Shown piece by piece: positions 60,365-64,000 of a stretch of 64,000 bases of DNA. This DNA is from Membranipora membranacea (Eukaryota; Bryozoa; Gymnolaemata; Cheilostomatida; Membraniporidae), in the NCBI GenBank assembly GCA_914767715.1, contig OU612066.1, positions 18,326,283-18,390,282 on the forward strand, given 5' to 3'. The notes beneath the pieces are model-generated. The model was not told the DNA's origin. It made no database searches and saw only the letters and a program-made list of their open reading frames with translations. The position numbers were made by a program, and so were the translations under genes. The stretch's first letter is position 1. Each line of letters starts with the position of its first letter.

Positions 60365-62374
60365 ACATTGGAAATCGTCTGCTCCTTGATAAAGAGGTAA
60401 ATACCGACGATACAACAACATGTTGATTAATGGCTAATGCAAACTGGCCTTGGTTTGTCTGGCTCGATTATTGTAAGGACCCATAACCTTCTGTGCCACA
60501 GGACTTTGTCTCTAAGTGTGGCCGACCCAACATCATAAAATTACTGTTGTAGAAACAGATTAGGCAGTAGGAATGGGCCGGGGTAAGATACAGCCCTGAT
60601 ATGTATAAGATTAGTCTGAGCCCCAGACTCTTCTCCCCGCCCGACAGTCCTCCCCGACGGAGAAGTATAAGTATAAGATCGGTGTGGTCAGTTTTTCCCA
60701 TGCATTTGGAATACCATCCTGTCACAAGTCTACGTGCTCAGATGGCTGCAAGTGCTTGTTTGCAGCATCACATTATCAACATGTTAAGAGCGATGCCAAT
60801 CGCCATACACACCGAAATATGTGCAAGCGCAACCATAAATTATGCTGGACAGAGAAGAGAAATCACATCTTTGTACTGGGAGTGTAATGTGACACATGCA
60901 AAAAATCTGTCTTTAGAAACTACAACAGCTAAGTGAGTGAAATAAACTATTCTATAGCTTCTCACCTTGCACTAGTAAATAAGGAGGAAGTTACAAGTAA
61001 CATTTACATTTTTTTTTCCAGAATGAGAATTACCCTAATATGGGAGGATTTGAACAAAATTCACATGTGTTTTTTTGCAACATCTACTAGCAAAGAACAG
61101 CTAATTACAGTGCACTGCTGTAGGAAAGCAGCTCAATTTGGCAAAATCTGAAAGAAACCTTTCCGTGGTAATGACAATATAGGAATGGTGGCGCAAAAAA
61201 TTATCCACAATACGAAGTTTTTGTACTGGTTGTGTTCTTCCCACACAATATCAAGTCATCAAAGTTCATGTTGAGCCAAAAAATATGTTTGATGAGATAA
61301 GGTGTGGAATTGCTGTGGCAATCAATTGAAAATGATGAAGCTGCAAAAAAAAACTGATAAAAAAAAGGTGTGATGTGACCAAAAAAATTACTCTTAATTA
61401 AACTGCAGATGCTGCCGATGCATGACACGTCAATCTATTCATGAATATTTGTTGGTAACTGCCTGTTTGGTCGTATCGTATGGTTGTTTCTTTCCACTGG
61501 TGTTGATTGACCTTCTACATCCAGATGCAGCTGCAGCAGTATATTGTTTTTTGTTGTTTGTTTCTATAGCTCAATTATCACGGACGGATAGTTTTATAGG
61601 AATTTCAGGACATTTATTTATTGTTAGAACCACACTAATGTTGTCTGTTTACCCTCATATAGTCTACTTATCTGTTAAAGTTGGTATCCCACTGCAAGCA
61701 GGCATAAGGAGAGAAATGACAACAAAGAATTGTATAAAAACGCTTGAATAATGATTTTTAGCTGACGACTTGCGAGTTGTGCAGTGACAGGCAGACAGAC
61801 AGTGTCAGGTCACAAGCTCCTAATCACAAGCCTTAAACTAATTCCTCTTTACCACAGTCCAATCTCACATTACTGGCCAATTCACTGAAGTTACAAGAAT
61901 TAGAAAAAGATAAAAAGTTTTTTTCATAACCAACGATTAGCAAGTTCGAGACAGGTTATACGGATAATCAATACACTGTGGAGTTCACTTCCCTATCTCC
62001 ATCGACCGTTGTGAAAATGATCGCCATTTATGAGAAAATGAGAAATTTGCATCATAACTCAGGTCATTTCTTTTACCAGTTTTACTACCGTTTGTTGAAA
62101 GATTAGCATAAACATACCATGCGAAAAACATAGATACTGCTACAAACTGCAGACCTAGCTGGTTTTTAACGCCTGAAACGCTAACAAAGGATACTAAAAC
62201 AAGAAAAGTAACTTTGAAGCCTATTTTTAACTCACCATATCCCAAGTACCAAAGAAAGGACAATGAATTTTTATCACCCTTTATTCTAATGAATTTATAC
62301 CTTGATTTTGAGCTACTTGCTACATTTTAACGGCTCAACCCAGTTCAGCCAGTCTTCTCATAGCACTATTTGAA
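60365..62374. repeat. Single R block of unit 4
   Basis: R1'-type sequence leading directly into a SEC first exon. Unlike the other units it has only one R copy and so no orphan first exon. It looks like the product of unequal exchange between R1' and R2. Confidence 0.65.
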
Positions 62375-64000
62375 ATGTATTCTAAGAGAGAATTTCTTCT
62401 TTACTATATAGCAATATTAGGTAAGCATGTCATTCATTGATTACAGTAATTGTAAGAATAATTATTTTTATACTTCTTCAAAGAACCAGCACTGACCAAC
62501 CAGTTAGTGAGTCATCACCAAGTTTATAATTGTTGGTTTATAAAAAGTCTCTGACTAACAAAATTATGGGGATCTGTCTTTATGATTGACCGCATGTAAA
62601 TAGTTAGAAGCTAGTGTGAATCTGAGCAAACAGCCTTTTAGTTGTGTAAGGCTGCATATATTGATTTCCAGTACACCATAATACTTTGAGTGCTACATCA
62701 TGATCCTCATATGGATTGTGTGGTGGACTAACAAGTGATTTGATTGGTGGAGCCTCAGCAAACCACAGCAAATAGAAATAAGGAGAGACAGACATGACAA
62801 TAAAGGGTTGCGTAAAAAACAGATGTTTGAAGGATTTGGGTGCTGAGATTGAGAAATGACTCATCTCCAGGATGCATTTATTATATCCTCTAAAGCCAGC
62901 TCAATTGGAGCACATGCTCATAACCCATTTACCCTTTGTTACAGGGCATTTAGCAAAAAGTTGTAGCTCTGTTATTATGCTAGCTATATGCTTCCGTACG
63001 TCACAGCCACTAACTCTGTGTGATAAGCTGACAAGGAATTCCTTGCTAAATAGGGTCAATCCTGGCCTTGTTCAAGGCTAGGTCAATCCCACATGATCTA
63101 TTGGCTAACAAAACATGATAGTGCAATATAAAGCGACAAGGAATTCATTGTTAAATAGGGGTATGGAAAGATAGAAAAAAAATACCAATGACTTGATCGC
63201 CAAATGGCGAGAGCATTATAGTTGCTCCCCAATTTGAGTTTGAAAGACCTGCGGAGCTTTCCCGCTCCACTATTCAAACAGTGTTGATATTGAGGAAACA
63301 TTCTATTCCAGGTTTGCAACATTGTTTAAACTGATGTTCATGTTGTGTTGTCATGTTCAAATGACATTATTCATTGGATTGATTTACATCTAGATGATTG
63401 CGCAATTAATCGGCTATTAACCATTTTACTAATGAAAAAGATCATATTTTTGGAAGGAGAAATCTATACCCAACAAAATCGTGCGTTTTAAATTGATTCA
63501 CATTCTTTGTTAGCTTTTCTTGTTAGAACAGCAAATAGGCCCTAAATCCCTGATTTGATAACAATAGTTAAAAAATTAGTTGGTGCATGATAAAATTAAT
63601 CTGTAATAATCATTCATGTAAGTGCTGGCTGTTAATTCTTACCATGATCTGTTTAAAACATGACTTAGTATTTTTCCTGTAGCAGTTTTTTAACTAAGGA
63701 CCAAAATGGATTCATTCATAGTCATCCAATAGCCATTTTTTGAATACTGAGGGGAGCTTTACCCTGGCTTCTCCCTATCCATAACCCACAAAACTCAGAT
63801 CAATTTCATCCTTCCGACATCAGTAATAATCAAAATTGTCCAGTGGTCTTCAAGAACTAAGGTGTCAATCACCTGTTCGCTGGAGATTATGGTCTCATAC
63901 CACTAATCTCCCCCACATGAGACAAGGCAAGACATGGCAATGGGTTGAGGTATTTTGGCTTGCAGAAAGAACAGGCTAGACAGTGTTTGTCTCACAGTTT
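62375..64000 (+). CDS. SEC4: 5' part of a fourth secreted-protein gene
   Basis: Exon 1 at 62375-62420 encodes MYSKREFLLYYIAIL plus one base, then donor gtaagc. It is followed by SEC-type intron 1 (about 1.6 kb), whose last bases match 20390-20440 of unit 1. By that alignment exon 2 should start just beyond the window edge. The second residue is changed (Thr to Tyr). Partial, status unknown. Confidence 0.65.

Larger units (their letters stand above)
45200..60365 (+). repeat. Tandem unit 3: R1' - R2 - SEC3 - REC3
   Basis: Third unit, nearly identical to unit 1 over SEC and REC, including the shared MITE. It differs by small deletions, for example about 300 bp lost after 50409 relative to 17820-18120, and a 0.58-kb loss in REC3. 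Confidence 0.85.

Noticed and set aside
11690-64000. CRISPR-like or bacterial mobile repeats
   Set aside because: The repeats are long tandem gene units with introns, not short spaced repeats; the window is eukaryotic.

Overview
The window is AT-rich animal nuclear DNA: short exons, GT-AG introns of about 250 bp to 2.4 kb, AATAAA signals, a tRNA-derived SINE and a MITE. A type I membrane receptor with a proline- and tyrosine-rich tail and a MARVEL-like four-exon-era small membrane protein point to a metazoan. An early-branching marine animal such as a sponge is plausible, but nothing here proves the species. No bacterial-type genes are seen.

Layout. From 1 to about 11.6 kb is ordinary single-copy sequence. 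It holds part of a minus-strand gene with a CARF/FAR1-like 'MNCPA' segment (about 0.5-2.1 kb, perhaps with a further exon at 4.4 kb), a SINE at 3.5 kb, a small inverted-repeat element at 4.65 kb, and a plus-strand three-exon gene for a small multipass membrane protein (6.7-10.5 kb). From about 11.7 kb to the window end lies one tandem array. Each unit is about 16 kb and carries a non-coding block R (usually twice), then a five-exon gene for a secreted protein of about 200 aa (called SEC here), then a six-exon gene for a type I single-pass receptor of about 730 aa (called REC here), both on the plus strand. There are three complete units and the start of a fourth, which runs off the window.

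How the genes may work together. SEC and REC are always neighbours in the same order, 0.55-0.7 kb apart, each with its own signal peptide and 3' end. They diverge together: unit 1 and unit 3 are nearly identical, while unit 2 differs from unit 1 at about a fifth of SEC residues and a quarter of REC ectodomain residues. The REC membrane and tail exons are far more alike. REC1 is intact. REC2 keeps an open ectodomain and membrane exon but has a nonsense codon early in the tail, and a lysine inside the membrane segment. REC3 has an intact tail but a broken exon 2 and a nonsense codon in the ectodomain. This looks like a ligand/receptor or recognition cassette that is expanding, diversifying and decaying by tandem duplication. 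Ligand-receptor pairing is inference from co-duplication only; neither protein was matched to a named family.
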